Assembly (NCBI RefSeq): GCF_964199755.1
Contig: NC_133897.1
Coordinates: 121,912,552-121,976,551 of the forward strand
Origin: Larus michahellis
Lineage: Eukaryota; Chordata; Aves; Charadriiformes; Laridae
Length of the DNA: 64,000 bases
Direction: 5' to 3'
The position numbers and the translations under genes were made by a program. Positions 26,731 through 37,388 of this stretch are shown piece by piece. Positions within the stretch are counted from its first letter, which is position 1. Every line of letters begins with the position of its first letter. The notes beneath the pieces are model-generated. The model was not told the origin of the DNA. It did not search any database and saw nothing but the letters and a program-made list of their open reading frames with translations.

Positions 26731-26774
26731 AGAAGAAAAAAAAAAAAAAAAGAAAAAAAAAGAAGAAAGAAAAG
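26731..26774 (+). repeat. A-rich / (GAAA) simple repeat
   Basis: A purine-only tract of A runs broken by single G residues. Low-complexity sequence, perhaps a decayed poly(A) tail. Confidence 0.8.
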
Positions 26775-29456
26775 TCAGGGAGACCTTTCTTTCCCTTCTG
26801 CATGTAGTAAAGAGGGAATACCAGGAACCCAGAAGGTCATTACCTCCCCTGGTTCTCAATCTCCCCTTTCACCTTTTGAAGTTCTGCCCAAAACCTGCTT
26901 GCCTCAGATTTCTTACTCGGCCACGATACAAATACTTCTCCTTCAGTAATTTTTAGGTTTGTTTTGCCAGCTTCATTTCGCTTTTATAGAAGACAGTCAC
27001 CACGAGCAGCAATTTTAGAGAGTTCTGTGATTATCCATCAACCATTGCTGGAAGCCACCTGATCTCCAGCCTAATATTCTTTAAAGCAGCATAAAGGATA
27101 ATACAGATATAGTCTCCAAAATAACTAAAATCCTGAGGCTCTCTGTAATAGGCCACAAGTTAAATGTATACAAGTCAATTAGTTTCCGAAAATCTCTATC
27201 AGCGTTTTCCTCAGGTTTTGACAGAAAGGGCGACCAGAACCTACCAGCTACCACTGTTCTTTCCTGATATTTCTGCAGGATTGGGAGGGGGAGGGAGCCC
27301 AAGGCTTTTATGCTCAACTCCTTTTCCCATCCAAGTTGAGGAATGGTGATTATATCTTTGTTTCTTCCAATCTGGTAACAAAGTGAAAGCAGGTGATTTC
27401 AAATAGTAAATCTATACTACTTTTCAGATACCATTTTCCACACTTTTCTCTTCTTAGGACCCCAGGTGAGACCACTGCTCAGAGTTCTCATGTACCCTAT
27501 CCCTTCCTCTTAGATCCAGTATCAGGACACTAATGCTTCAAAAAATGCAGAATAAATTTAGTGGGGATTAAGTATTTATTTCCCACCACCACCACCCCCC
27601 TTTTTATTTGCCTAGTGACAGCTTGTCTTATCACAAGAACAAACACACTAAAATGAGAATTTCAGGACTAGTTTGAAGAGGGTTATATAATCACTGAGCT
27701 ATATATGCCATAGAAGAAACAAAGAAAAATTATCTGAATTAAAAATGTACTCTGTTTTATCTAACACATATCACAGTACCGTGTCTTTGCAAAAATTAAC
27801 ACCAAGTGTAAACAAATATAATAAAATATGAAATGAGAATTCACAGAAGCCAGTTCTGTTTCAGGAATTGTATGTTGTTAGTTGTACATCTGTATGTTGT
27901 TAGTAGTATAACATTTAGTAAATACAATAAAATGCAAAAATATATTTTCTTCTGAAAAAGGAAAAAGACAATCAGGGATAAAAACTACAGTTTAATTTAG
28001 CAATAGGTTTGTCTGGTTTATAATTTATGCTCAGAATATGTTCCTTTTTGTGCTTCGTTATATTCTTGCACAGTCAAGAATTTTCCTATGAAAACTCTTG
28101 GTTGCAACAACAAACCACTTTTCCTCAAAAATCTTATAAATACTGTGGCTGATTTGTTCAGAGAGCCTCATCTGTTTGCAGTGTTGCCTCCCCGTACAAC
28201 AGGAAGAGAAGCAGTGTAAGCTAAAGAAGGACTAAAACCACTTCACTATAATGAAGTTGGGTTTAATCTTAGCCTCCTTCTTGTACATTGGCTAAAACAA
28301 ATGTTGTTAGTATTGTTTTACCACTTAAAGTTCCAAGGATTGGAACAATGAAAAAAAATATTGTACCAAAAATGAAAAATTATGAGCAGAAAAAAAATAA
28401 TTAAGGACATTAGGGAAAGAGAAAGAAAATTGCTGGAGGGAGGGGATCACGTCTGCTTGCTAGTCCAAAACCTGAAGATTTTATTCCGCTTTTGTTCAGA
28501 CAAACCCCCCTTTGACTTTGACAAGACTTGAGCCAAAAATGACCTGGGGATTTTTGGCCTTGCTGCTTAAAGATATATGCCAAACTTCAATTCATTTCAT
28601 AGACACAGAGACTCTATTAATCAGTGGTATCAAGTGTCAAACCATAGTAGTGTGTCGAGCAGTTGGGTTTGTACTCTTCATGCATAAAAGCAGCCTTTTG
28701 AAATGAAGACATTGACTTTTTTTTCTGCTCAGCCAGGAGCCACTGCCCACTGCGGTGCTGTCAATGGTGGATCTATTTCTCATTTCAGTGTCTTTGGAAA
28801 TGCCACGTTGGTCAAGGCATCCATCATAGAGGTACTGTATAAGTAACACCGTGCTGAAGTTGTATGATTGCTCTTAAGCAGCTATACCTGATTAAGCACC
28901 CTGACGAGAATAATTACCTGTTTAACAAACGTAACTGTCTACAGCAGCACATAGGATTTTTACTAAGATAGCTGATACAGGGCATTCATAATGAGCAAGA
29001 CCATACTCGCAGGAGACAATTATATTTGGTAAACTACTCTAATTAAGAATATGGAGAGCACAGTCCCCTTTTCATTTACCACCAGACATCGAGGAACACA
29101 GCTCTTTCAGCAAGCAGGGGTTTCTGGTCTGCTATCCCAGCTGCTCCTGGGGATGCTACAGCTGGTGTGTTGGTCCCACAGCTGGCTCTGGGATTCCTTC
29201 ATGCAATCAATGAAAGAGCAGGTGCTCGAGTTCTTGTTCCCAGACTCTCTTTCCAGAGCTGCTTAGCACTGCAGGGCTTCTGCAAGGCTGCCTGGAACCT
29301 CCCTGTCACACGGTGTCCTTAATCACACTGAGATACAGAGCACTGACAGCTCAGGCAGAGCATTAACTCACATAAAAGGCTCTTAGTTTCATGTTAGTTT
29401 CAAACCTATATACTTACATTTACAAGTTTTCTTTGTAAAGATTCTGTTCAAGACCG

Positions 29457-29477
29457 CCCCCCCCCAAAAAAAAAAAA
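29457..29477 (+). repeat. C9A12 homopolymer junction
   Basis: Nine C followed by twelve A, directly abutting the antisense CR1 copy at 29,478. Homopolymers like these are prone to length error. Confidence 0.85.
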
Positions 29478-29622
29478 ATCATACAATGGTTTGGGTTAGA
29501 AGGGACCTTAAAGATCACCCAGTTCCAACCCCTCTGCCATGGGCAGGGACACCTCCCACTAGACCAGGCTGCTCAAAGCCCCATCCAGCCTGGCCTTGAA
29601 CACTCCCAGGGATGGGGCAATG
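29478..29622 (-). mobile_element. CR1 LINE 3' fragment, antisense
   Basis: On the plus strand it reads TCATACAATGGTTTGGGTTAG, AAGGGACCTTAAAGATCACC, AGTTCCAACCCC, CTGCCATGGGCAGGGACACC, and ACTAGACCAGGCTGCTCA, then GGCCTTGAACACTCCCAGGG. This is the reverse complement of a standard CR1 3' end. It is heavily 5'-truncated and non-coding. Similarity fades after the GGGATGGGGCA tract. Confidence 0.95.
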
Positions 29623-32600
29623 CGATGCGATGAAGCTGCTCTTTCACAACAGCCCCACACTTCCACCAATTCCTGGCAGCCAAAGTGAGGAAGACAGCAG
29701 CACAGTGAAGAAGGTTTCCATTACATACCTGCTATTCCTCTGTCATCCTAATGCGCACATTCTCATTTGTCTTGCCTAACAGAAGAATATCACTGTGCAA
29801 AACCCTTCATTGAAAGGAGTTCAAACTTCCCATTTTTGAGGGGAAGTTCTCAATGCTAAGAAAATGAATGTATTTTCATGGCAACCTTCATCAAGGTCAA
29901 GTTCCACACCCTCAAAAAGGATACTGTAAAATGCTAAAAACCCCTACCAAATCTTCAGAAAAAATCCTAGCCAGTAGCCAGTTTCATAACATACTGAAAA
30001 ACACTGTAGTATTGCCTTGGGCAGAAGAAAACTTTTCTGAGGAGTATATTCAGCACCCAGTCATGTTCTCTGAGCTCTGGCTTGCAGAGAAAAAAAAAAT
30101 CTCACCTAGTAGGAAAAAAATGTGGTCACAAACAACAATGGAATATTCCTTATCTCCTTGTAATCTTTTACAGCTTTGATATTGAAAAAGTTTTACGTAT
30201 TACTCTAAAAATACATATATTTTTAAATGGCATTTCAGTAAGTTAAAGAAAAATTCTGCTTTAATTTGCATCTATAAAAGAAGAAATAAATTCAATAGTG
30301 TTTTTAATGTAGCTGAGGATACCATTCATCCAGAATGCTTAGGGCTCATTTGACCTACAGATGAAGAGAGTGGATTTGAAAAGCAGCCGGAAACAGAACA
30401 TGAACCTCTAAGGCAGTGACATCTCCCCTTTGTGGTCTAGAGAATAAAAACTGGGATCCTTAAGGACAGATGTTAAGACGAAAAATGGTATTAGCTGTGA
30501 TTCCTGAGCCTCGTCTCCTCAACTCGACTGATGCTTTCAATCGGTTCTGTCACAATAGAAAACTCTCTGGGGTTGTCTTCCCTCATAAACCTCCCACTGT
30601 TCCTCCCAAGCAGAGCCAGAACTGCTCTAAGCTGCCGCTGCCCTTTCCCTTCTCCAGCAGCTCCCTTTAGTTGCCCATGGCACGGCAATAGGGAGGGGCT
30701 TTTTACTTTCTTTTCTTTTTAAACTTGTCTTATGACTGCAGAGGTTTTGGCAAACTCGGATCACATTTTCGGGTGTTTCCCTGACATCGTGAGAGTTAGC
30801 AGTGCATACTACAAAAAGCTGAGAGCCTCAAAGTATCATCTGGGTCCAAAAGCTTAAGTTTTAGCTGAAAGAGCAAAAACCTTCAATACCACCCTGGGTG
30901 CCAGCAACGACAAGAAGTGGAGCCCATGTCCCAGGCACTTCCTTGCTGCTCCCTCTGGCGTGCCCCTGGCAGCAGCATCTGCAGGGAGAGGGGCTAAACC
31001 TGGGCATATCTCCTGACGGTTTCTTCACAAGGATAGGAAGAAAGAAACATTTTGCCTGCGAATTTCAGTAATTTATTTTCATTGCCAGAGGAAGCTGTTA
31101 CTTCCTCTGCAACCTCAACCTACAGAAATACCTCCTTCATCCTAGGGCTTCAATACCCTAGTAATATCCCTAGTAATATTCGATATCCCTAGTAATACCT
31201 AAGGATCATGAGGCACTTGCTTAAAAACTATCACTAAGTTATTTCCTTCATTAAGTAAAAATCTACAGTTTTGGGGTGGTTTTGAGCAGAATTTTCATCA
31301 TCCTGGAGGAAACGGGGTAAGGAACCACACCACAATTATCAGGAGAACAGCAGCACATCTATTCTAACTGAGAAAGAGGAAAACCCAAAGGAACAACATT
31401 TGCAAGCATCAGCTGAATTGATTTATACACTGCTATAGTCTATAAGCAACATTTTTTAAACCATGTTAATTTTTCACTTTTCCAGCTACCACTAAGGCAA
31501 TTAGCAGGACTCATTAGCCGAGTGACATTTTACAAATTAATGATTTACTCCTGTAAACTGATAGAAATGCATAGTAAATAAATCTTGATATAAATGGGAT
31601 CAGGAAATCACTCGGTCCTGGAATAAATTTAATCATCCTTCAGGGTTTTAAAAACAGAAGTGTTGAGAAAATTATTATCTTCTGTTCCAGTCTAGTTTTT
31701 GCTCTATGGAAGTAATTTTGTCCATGAAATTATTCAAGGGTAATTTTGAGAAGACAGCAAACATTAAGATTTCAAGTGACTGAAATAATGGCAATGTGCA
31801 CATGAAGAAAGAGTGTATTTCCCTCCATGGGTTTCCATTACTGCAAACATCTTTATATTTTAATATACTCAGAAATAATTCCTTATGTCACTGGAATAAG
31901 GGTAGAATAAGTGAAAAACAACCAGGAGTCTCTTATCTACTGCAAATCAGAGACCTGACTTTTGATACCTGGGCTAGATGACACTTTAGTGTACACAGCT
32001 CCGTATCACAGTAGATACTGAACTAGAAGATAAGCTTCAAAATTAAATCTTTTGAGTAAAGGTGAAAGCCTGGTTTTATATTTCATGACCATGGTTGGGA
32101 ACAAAGTTGAAGATAAATTCTGTCCCTGTTAATCTGGGCGTAGCTGTGATTTACCGCCTGAGATTCCATTCTCCTCCAAGCAGTCTCACTGGCAGGGGGA
32201 CAGCTTTCAGTAAGGCAGCCATACTTGCATTTTACAACTGAATAATAATAGAAATATTGATTTTGTGGTTTAGTCAGTGGAGGGAAAACTTTTTTTTGAT
32301 GAGTAAGAACGATTCCTCATGTTATATAGCTATTGTGACCTCGGATTTAAATAATGAAAGCCATAAAAAAATGTATATACTTTTTTTTTTATTTTCATCA
32401 TACTATTTATACACTACCCTCCCCCTTGAGCCATAGGTATTTTCCACTCCTACGAGCATTTTGACAGAGTGTTTCTCACAACCTACACCAATTGATTTTA
32501 CTCTTTATCTTAACAAATATGCTGTACATAAACGGTTTTGTGTTACACATAGAAAAAGTATCTATTTGACACACAAGCCACAGGTATTGAGCATCATTTC

Positions 32601-33569
32601 TACTGAACAGGAGCTCTGCCAACAAATCCAAATGTTAGAAGTGAAAAGTCTTCTATTTTTATATTGGCATCTTTCGTGTTTCTTCAGCAGCAACACACAA
32701 TGTAAGTAACTGTCAAACGAACAGTTGCTTTGAACCTCTGTATTCTGCTGTTGAACGCAGCAAAACCCTATTTCAAAAGTGCAGTCGAATGCATGTTTCG
32801 AGAAACAATATCTCCTCCTAATACTAGGAACTTTTCCCAAACAGCAAGAAATTGTACTTACAGAGATAATTTAGGGAATTTTCTGATGTATTTTCTCCTG
32901 AGGGAATGCCAATAATTCCAGGAGGACTCCCAAACTATTTAGTAAACAAAGCTAGGACTTAAGTTTTTAAAAACATATGAACCAAGGAACACATAATCTT
33001 CGTTATGGAGAAGCTGATGTTTCAAGGCACAGGCCACTGGAGAACATGTATCTGAGCAAAACCTACTCATAGTCAAAACTGAAAGCGAGCTGGTGCTCAT
33101 TTCCTATGTTAGCCTCAAGTCTTGAATCCTTAAAGTCAATGATATTTATCTATGACATGAAGGATAATACTACTATTTGGCTTTCTGTATAAGGACTTAG
33201 GGGGAGAGAAATAGATCTTCAGCTCCTACTGGTAAGTTTCCAATTATAGAACCGAGCCCTCCCTATGTTCCCCCCACACACACGCTCACCCTTTCTTTTA
33301 CCTGAAGTTTTGAGTGATACTGAAAGGGTGTTAGGAGATGCTGAATCTGTCCTGATAGACGTAAAGCCACTGCAGCTCCATGTTCTTGGCTTTAGCCAGC
33401 AGTGAGGTTGAGCACGTTTTCCCGATAGGCAGAGGGACACATTCCTGTAACGCACGTTACACCTGGCCGGCTCCACAGATCACCAGAAAAAAAAACCATA
33501 GCAGTCGCACAACACAAATGGCTGATCAGGATGAAGGCGTGCTAGTTGGAAATACGTACAGTGTGGGGC
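29623..33569. other. Intergenic stretch, no gene recognised
   Basis: AT-rich DNA without a recognised exon, RNA gene or transposon. It holds a small 12-bp triplet repeat at 31,156. Frames of 80-100 codons (for example 29,868-30,179 plus; 32,562-32,840 minus) look like chance. Confidence 0.55.
31156..31197. repeat. Three copies of CCCTAGTAAT(AT)
   Basis: Two adjacent 12-bp copies of CCCTAGTAATAT and a third, shortened copy after a 7-bp spacer. A small local slippage duplication. Confidence 0.75.
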
Positions 33570-34212
33570 CCCTGCAGCAGCTGGCCTCGCACACTCAGGC
33601 TGCCCAGTGGCTAGCCCCTGGATGCCAGGTCCCCCCAGTTGCTGACACGTGAACAGTTACAAGCCCTGAGGGCCACAGCCCAACTCCACTTGCTGATGCA
33701 GAGCCCCTGACTCCCAGCTATGCACACACCCCCAGAGGGACGCTACCAATACCACAAGTGCCTTTAGACACTTGGTTTACCCAGTAGCTGGCCCTGGGTC
33801 CTTGGTTTCCTCCCAGCTGGAGGCATCTAGGCAGGTGAGCACCCAATGCCCACAGTCCTACTCCAGTTGCTGGTACACAGGAGCCCTCTTGCTCACACCA
33901 ACACACGTACAGACGCACACCACTTTGTGGGTCCCTGCAGCAACTGGCCTTAGATACTAAGTCTATGCAGCAGCTGACCCTTAGATCTTCTCATCTCCAG
34001 TTGCTTTGCATACAGAGAGGCGCATATGTGGATGTGTCTCTTGGTCAACCTCCAGACTTCACGGTCTCCACAGTAGCAGGACCTCCTGGTCTCTCCAGTA
34101 GCCAGCTTCTCCAGTTGTCTCACACACAGAGGCTGACTGAGAGACTCCTAGATCCCACAGTCTTGCCTGTAGCTGGCTTAGACCTCCTGGCACCTCCAGT
34201 ATCCGGCTCTGT
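33570..34212. repeat. Degenerate tandem array, CCAGTAGCTGGC-type core
   Basis: About fifteen imperfect copies of a core like CCAGTAGCTGGCC, spaced about 20-70 bp apart. Examples are GCAGCAGCTGGCC near 33,573, CCAGTTGCTGAC near 33,635, CCAGTAGCTGGCC near 33,780, CCAGTTGCTGG near 33,862, GCAGCAACTGGCC near 33,934, CCAGTAGCCAGC near 34,097, and CTGTAGCTGGC near 34,166. Many are followed by a TTAGA/CCTGG/CACAC-rich half. This looks like an old minisatellite, possibly the internal variable repeat of a decayed LTR. No LTR ends were identified. A mixed A-rich run follows at 34,226-34,247. Frames read through it on both strands are by-products of the repeat. Confidence 0.65.
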
Positions 34213-34301
34213 GAAGGAAAATAATGAAAAAAAAAAGAAAAAAAAAATGATGTCCACTTACTGGTGAGACAGAACAGACATATAGAAGCAGAAAGCACTA
34301 G

Positions 34302-34760
34302 ATGGCAGCAGTGCTCAACTCGTTTAATTTAGATGCAAAAGTAGAGCAGTCACCTATATTCGGCAATGCAATTTCTATGTATTTCCCACGGCACCTGAGA
34401 CAGGAATTCGATACTAAAGACTGCGTAGATAAATCTTATAAAGCTAAAATTCTCAGTGAATACAGGAGGCAACAGCAGAATCAAGCAATCTTCCAACTTC
34501 CCACTGCCATAAGAAAAGACATGAGGACTAGTAATGTGACAGAACCACTAACTGTATTTCTCAGTATCAGAGGGAAAAATACCGTTCAGCTGGAGGTATA
34601 CAGCGCTCCTGTCTCATCTCCCACCTCCCACTTCCACAGGGCTGGGCAATGCCACCCCTCTCCCCTCTGCCTGCCACAGCACGGCCCTGGTGCTGCTGAA
34701 GGAAGGGAAGGAGAAACCTCCCACCCTGCTAAGGACTGCCAGTATCTTCTGTGCAATTAA
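34302..34760 (+). other. Unidentified 152-codon open frame
   Basis: A single open frame that starts MAAVLNSFNLDAKVEQ and is reasonably mixed in composition for its first 100 codons; the later part is Ser/Pro/His-rich. It lies between the tandem array and the CATSPERG retrocopy. I recognise no family, and it does not resemble CATSPERG. It may be chance, an unannotated exon, or part of a decayed retroelement. Confidence 0.15.
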
Positions 34761-34984
34761 TGGTGATGGCGAGTGGTTAATTCAGACTAGGCTTAAGCAT
34801 CAGATGGTTGAAGGAGAGCTGGTAACATCATAAGATCCAGTAAAAAAGGGTGGGTTTGGGCCATTCCCCTCCCCCTTCAATAATTAGGATAAAATAACTA
34901 TCTAGACATGCAGGTTTCTGACCTGTACCAGTTCCCTTGTGCTACCCAAACACTAGATGTGATCAAGAGACATGGCCTGGTAAC

Positions 34985-35317
34985 AGACAGTGTCTCTCTC
35001 GGACAGGGGGGAGCAGGCTACCCACCATGCAGCCTCACCTAGGGCAGCCCTAACCCCCCACAACTGCCATCGCAGGCCCTCAGCCACCAGGGACACAGTG
35101 CCCGCAGCATGGCAGATGCTGGTGGCCAAGATCTGTCTGTGCCTCTGCTTGCAGGGCCACAGGGGCAGCTCAGGCTGCAGCCACGCACAGCTGGCGTGCT
35201 CAATACATTTTGGCCACGACACAAAGCCAGCAAGAGACACCCACACGAGCTGCCATGGCACCAGCCCCCTGGTCCTGCAGCACCCTGGAGGGGCATGGCC
35301 CTGGCAGGGGGGAGCCA
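34985..35317 (+). other. GC-rich block abutting the CATSPERG retrocopy
   Basis: A locally GC-rich segment with no introns that runs straight into the recognisable CATSPERG frame. Overlapping open frames exist in all three plus registers, and none gives convincing CATSPERG similarity to my eye. The block may be a more decayed 5' part of the retrocopy, because the first recognised part of the copy is equally GC-rich, or host sequence of unrelated origin. Confidence 0.35.
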
Positions 35318-37388
35318 AAGGTGGATGTGGACCTGGGTAAGGAGATTTTCATCAGCCTGGAGGCTTTTGAGAGCTACCTCTCCCCACTCCCCACCCCCAA
35401 AGAGCTTGAGGCCAAGGAAGCCATTGTCAGCGCCATCTCCTTCATGGAGGTCAACAGACAGGTGTACTTGGATTTCAAGACCATTGACAGGTGGGATCCC
35501 ATCAGCAAGATTCACGTCCCCTGTGTCTGAACTCTCAAAAGCCCGTTGCTGCTACACAGGAGCAGACCCCCAGTGCAAGGGGCTCAGCTGGACACTTTTT
35601 GCTTACGACGCCAGGCGCTCTGTTTCGGTCAGCCACACCTTCCTTTCTCAGGATGGGGTTACACCTGTACCCGCATTGAGACCAGTACAACAGAGCAAAG
35701 AGTACTTCTAAGGGTCTACAGTTTCATCTCCTTTGCCATGACGGCCTGCTGATCGACAGAAGCAGAGAGCATGGGGCAGGGAAGGCGGCAGGGGCCTATT
35801 TCAGGTATAAGGGTGCCAAAAACACACATATGTCCAACCCTAGCTCTACCACCTTCCACCTGCTGTCCAAAGGCCCTGCTAAGCTTTGCAGTATCCAGAA
35901 CCACACCATGAGGGGTTTCATCATCCTCTAGACAACAGATACTTTGCTTATATCTGCCAACCATGGCTTGATCACAGAAGAAGTGACAGTTGTGCCCTCA
36001 GAGACCCTTCAAAGCACTACCTTCCCTGACAGCAGTTTCTTACTTGTGATTGTTAGTGGCTCCCAGATTGCAGTCTTGACCCAGGACAGACACGTCTCCT
36101 ACAGCAGCATCAGCCAGGTCACAAGTGTGGTGCACATTGCCAAGGATAAGAGCATGGATTTGAAAAACACAGGGATGTTGTTTGAAGAAACCTTCCTCAG
36201 TCCTGTGGTTAGCAATTTTACTCAGCTGTGTGACTTCAATAAATGCAAGCTCAACTTGCAGTTAGGAGTCTGGAGATCTCAGCAGTCCTGCACTGTGGAG
36301 ATCCTCGTGGGACATTTCTGGAACAAGATCTATTACATTGACATGCATGAAAGTTTGACTTTGAAGGCCGTATTTGTGCCCAATCCAGGCAAAAGGTCCA
36401 CTCCCTTGGTGACAGTGAGCAACCCCCATATGCTGGCTTTCAGTCAGTGCCTACGTAATAGAAGTGGAACTGACATATGGTGGAAACACCAAATACCTCT
36501 TGCATATAGTTCTGGAACAGCAGTATTTCTCTGAATTTGCAGACACTGACTTCTGCAACAATGTACGTGACAAGGAGATGTCTACTGTCACCGTGGACAT
36601 ACGTGACAACCCAATCGGTTGTATGGATGTGGCTCCCCTGACCGCACTTGTTGCGGTGTCCTGCCCACCTGCAGAGCACATCAGACTTGTAAAAAAATGT
36701 AACAGGACCTGACAAAGAACTCGCTCAGGAAGCGGCACTGAGAAATAATTTCAGTTATACAATCAGCCATAACATATTTGACTCACATTTTCTTGCCAGG
36801 AAAGATACACAGCAGGACAATCTACAGATCAAATATAACTTTACAAATCTGGGATGTCCTCTTCTGGTACATTATAAAAATCCTTGGGTGCCAAGTTTTG
36901 AGTTACAGGAAAGCAATAGATTTCAGGAGCATTTCCCTGCCAAATTTGTTCCATTTGAAACAAATGGAATGCACAACTATGATTATCTTTTGACTGCACA
37001 TGATGCCAACTGCATCTCTCAACCTCAAAACTGGACTCCTTCGCTAGAGGAACAGGAGTCTCCAGATCCACGTACTGCGTGCACCAGAAGAAACCGCATG
37101 AGCTGTAAGGATTGGAATGGACCTGAGTTAAAGTGGCCCTCAGTCAAGTATCAGGTTCTTGGTGGACATAAAAATAAGATCACCTTCCCTCCATACAACG
37201 GTCTATATATCTTTAAAGACATTGTAATGGATGTATTTTACAGTTATTGTGATTTATCCATAACCTTCTCAGGATATGTCTATAGCACTTTTCCCAGGAA
37301 CTTCGTACACTTCTGGGCACCGCTGACAGTCTTTCTGATTTTACTTTTGATTTTGACAAGATACTCCCTATCTCATTTATCAGTCTAA
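35318..37388 (+). pseudogene. CATSPERG: Intronless CATSPERG retrocopy (processed pseudogene)
   Basis: A broken, intron-free copy of the auxiliary gamma subunit of the CatSper sperm calcium channel, a one-pass protein with a large extracellular head. Family marks I recognise: DMHESLTLKA then PLVTVSNPH (36,343-36,430), GGNTKY (about 36,480), MSTVTVDI (36,578-36,601), LGCPLLVHY (36,849-36,875), SQPQNWT (37,017-37,037), VKYQVLGG, and YSYC before one hydrophobic helix (about 37,311-37,362). The stop is at 37,386. Lesions: frameshifts near 35,525, 35,655, 35,733, 36,440 and in A7 at 36,691-36,697, plus an in-frame TAG at 35,929. From 36,698 to the stop the frame is clean. It spans about 690 codons of a protein usually near 1,150, so the 5' part is missing or unrecognised. 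The multi-exon parent gene implies an mRNA origin. No poly(A) tail or target duplication is visible. Confidence in the family is high from the C-terminal half and lower for 35,318-35,700. Confidence 0.88.

Larger units (their letters stand above)
17577..29456. other. Long AT-rich stretch, no gene recognised
   Basis: About 12 kb without any recognised exon or further CR1 tail. Open frames up to 122 codons (19,565-19,933 plus; 17,769-18,125 plus; 20,798-21,127 plus) have no family match and no paired splice signals. If the plus-strand donor at 16.9 kb is used, this would be intron of that transcript. A-rich tracts and a small palindrome are listed separately. Confidence 0.55.

Noticed and set aside
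33380-34298. Open frames on both strands over the tandem array
   Set aside because: They are products of the degenerate repeat with few stops, not coding regions.
34953-35515. Minus-strand frames of 121 and 158 codons
   Set aside because: They are antisense shadows of the GC-rich CATSPERG retrocopy and its 5' flank.
36440-37071. Minus-strand frames of 76-95 codons
   Set aside because: Antisense to the recognised CATSPERG sequence on the plus strand.
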